Below, one piece after another: positions 62,159-64,000 of a stretch of DNA of 64,000 nucleotides. The notes below the pieces were generated by a model. The model did not search any database. It was not told where the DNA came from and was given only the letters and a program-made list of their open reading frames with translations. How positions within the stretch are numbered: position 1 is the first letter of the stretch; the number at the start of each line of letters is the position of its first letter. The translations under genes were made by a program, and so were the position numbers. Source of the DNA: an uncultured Pelagibacteraceae bacterium (lineage in GTDB: Bacteria > Pseudomonadota > Alphaproteobacteria > Pelagibacterales > Pelagibacteraceae); NCBI GenBank assembly GCA_902573865.1, contig CACGLI010000001.1, forward strand, positions 1-64,000, read 5' to 3'.

Positions 62159-63286
62159 ATGTCTACAAAGTCTAAAAGTATTGAAACAAAAACTGATTTC
62201 AATCAGGATGAAAGGCTCAAAAAAGTTTCTAAATTAAGGTTACTGTTAAATAGGCCCGAGCTTGGTGCTCTTGGTGGAGCTATACTTGTATTTATATTTT
62301 TTGGTGTAGTTGCTGGGGATACGGGAATGTTTAGTGCGTATGGAGTATTAAACTTCTTAGATGTCTCAGCTAATCTAGGAATAATAGCTATTGCTGCTGC
62401 TATGTTAATGATAGGAGGAGAATTCGATCTATCTATTGGATCAATGATTGGATTTGCAGGTATATGTATAGCTATCCCAGCAATTTATTGGGGGTGGCCA
62501 CTATGGATGAGTATTATTTTTGCATTCTCAATGGCAGTACTAGTAGGATATTTCAATGGAATATTAGTGGTAAGAACAGGCTTACCATCATTTATCGTTA
62601 CTCTTGCAATGCTTTTTATTTTAAGAGGTGCAACTTTAGCTATAACAAGATTGATTACTGGTCGAACTCAGGTTCCAGGCCTAAGAGTTTTAATCGAAGA
62701 TGATCCATTGGCATGGATATTTGCAACTGATACTTTTAAATGGGTTTTTACTTGGTTAGGTTCGATGAATCTAATTGCATTAAGAACTGATGGATCTCCA
62801 CTCGCCACAGGTATACCTCCATCAGTTATATGGTTCATAGCTTTAGCAATCATTACAACATGGATACTAATGAAAACAAGATACGGAAATTGGATATTTG
62901 CATCTGGAGGAGATAAAAATGGCGCTAATAATGTTGGAGTACCAGTTGGTAGAGTAAAAATAAGTTTATTTATAGGTACTGCAGTAGCAGCAACTATTTT
63001 TGCTACTATTCAGGTTTTAGATGCTGGATCAGCTGATACAATGCGTGGAACATTAAAGGAATTGGAGGCAATTGCAGCCGCAGTTGTTGGAGGCTGTTTA
63101 TTAACTGGCGGATATGGTTCTGCTATTGGTGCAGCATTTGGTGCTTTAATATTTGGTACAGTTTCAATGGGAATATTTTATACTGATGTGGATACAGACT
63201 GGTTTAAAGTTTTTTTAGGAGCAATGATGTTGATTGCTGTGATCTTTAATAATTATATAAGAAAAAAGGTAACAGAGAGCAAATAA
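62159..63286 (+). CDS. Sugar ABC transporter permease (RbsC/FrcC type)
   Basis: [51 protein letters not shown]. Confidence 0.92.
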   Translation: MSTKSKSIETKTDFNQDERLKKVSKLRLLLNRPELGALGGAILVFIFFGVVAGDTGMFSAYGVLNFLDVSANLGIIAIAAAMLMIGGEFDLSIGSMIGFAGICIAIPAIYWGWPLWMSIIFAFSMAVLVGYFNGILVVRTGLPSFIVTLAMLFILRGATLAITRLITGRTQVPGLRVLIEDDPLAWIFATDTFKWVFTWLGSMNLIALRTDGSPLATGIPPSVIWFIALAIITTWILMKTRYGNWIFASGGDKNGANNVGVPVGRVKISLFIGTAVAATIFATIQVLDAGSADTMRGTLKELEAIAAAVVGGCLLTGGYGSAIGAAFGALIFGTVSMGIFYTDVDTDWFKVFLGAMMLIAVIFNNYIRKKVTESK

Positions 63287-64000
63287 TGTCTGACTATTTA
63301 GTTCAATTTAATAATATTAGTAAATTTTTTGGAAAAGTTATAGCCTTGAAAGATGTAACTATGAAATTAAAAAAAGGTGAAATCATGTGCCTACTAGGCG
63401 ATAATGGTGCAGGTAAATCAACATTAATAAAAACATTAGCCGGAGTTCATAGGCCTGATGAAGGTGAAATTATTGTAGAGGGAAAAAAAACAATATTTGA
63501 TAGCCCCAAAGATGCATTAGATATGGGTATAGCTACAGTGTATCAAGATCTAGCTTTAGTATCTTTAATGAGCGTAACAAGAAATTTTTTCATGGGAAGA
63601 GAGCCTTTGAAAGGACCTCCTTTTTTTAAAACTTTCGATATAGAAAAAGCTAATAAAATAGCTGCAGAGAGAATGGGTCAGATAGGTATAGATGTTAGAG
63701 ATCCCTCTCAGGCTGTTGGCACAATGTCTGGCGGTGAAAGACAATGTTTGGCAATTAGCAGAGCTATATATTTCGGTGCAAAAGTTTTAGTTTTAGACGA
63801 GCCAACTTCAGCTTTAGGCGTTCATCAAGCGTCAGTTGTTTTAAAATATATAGTTAAAGCTGCTTCTCAGGGATTAGCAGTCATATTAATCACTCATAAT
63901 GTTCATCACGCTTATCCTGTTGGAAATAGTTTTACAGTTTTAAACAGAGGTAAAAGTTTAGGTACCTATAAAAAAAAAGATATTAGTAGAGAAAAACTGT
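63286..64000 (+). CDS. Sugar ABC transporter ATP-binding protein, 5' part (runs off window)
   Basis: Translated by eye: [21 protein letters not shown]...[18 protein letters not shown]...[15 protein letters not shown]...[11 protein letters not shown]. Confidence 0.93.
   Translation, partial: MSDYLVQFNNISKFFGKVIALKDVTMKLKKGEIMCLLGDNGAGKSTLIKTLAGVHRPDEGEIIVEGKKTIFDSPKDALDMGIATVYQDLALVSLMSVTRNFFMGREPLKGPPFFKTFDIEKANKIAAERMGQIGIDVRDPSQAVGTMSGGERQCLAISRAIYFGAKVLVLDEPTSALGVHQASVVLKYIVKAASQGLAVILITHNVHHAYPVGNSFTVLNRGKSLGTYKKKDISREKL

Noticed and set aside
1-64000. CRISPR arrays, prophage, IS elements, restriction or toxin-antitoxin defence systems
   Set aside because: No regularly spaced repeats, integrase, transposase, or recognisable defence genes seen by reading the ORFs and intergenic sequence.

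Overview
AT-rich, very tightly packed bacterial chromosome segment. It is most consistent with a streamlined alphaproteobacterium of the SAR11/Pelagibacterales type, inferred from protein content, gene order and the TPP-riboswitch/thiV arrangement; no database search was run. Most of the window is core housekeeping: 3' end of rpsK, rpoA-rplQ, topA, plsY, pyrBC, gatCAB, dapA-smpB-folK-rsh-pyrE-pdxJ-acpS-lepB-rnc-recO, rpiB-glyA-nrdR-ribDE-ribB(X)-ribH-nusB-hppA, bamE-CBP3-rpmF-plsX-ihfA-merR-rpmG, ctaA-rplM-rpsI-argC, hom-glpX-recJ. There are two tRNA genes (Ser-GCT and Glu-TTC). More accessory parts are umuDC preceded by a perfect alphaproteobacterial-type LexA box (GAAC-N7-GAAC), a TPP riboswitch directly in front of a Na+/solute symporter (thiV-like), and a terminal sugar/inositol catabolism and ABC-uptake block after tRNA-Glu. 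I saw no phage, IS element, CRISPR array or defence system. The most interesting observations are (i) the SOS-box/umuDC/TPP-riboswitch/thiV arrangement, with the thiV start codon apparently inside riboswitch helix P1, (ii) recJ terminating inside tRNA-Glu, (iii) a zero-gap divergent gene pair sharing CATATG, (iv) pseudo-enzyme domains (PyrC', RibBX) and a truncated Rsh, and (v) canonical cluster members (era, fabH, thiL, dprA) missing from their expected slots.
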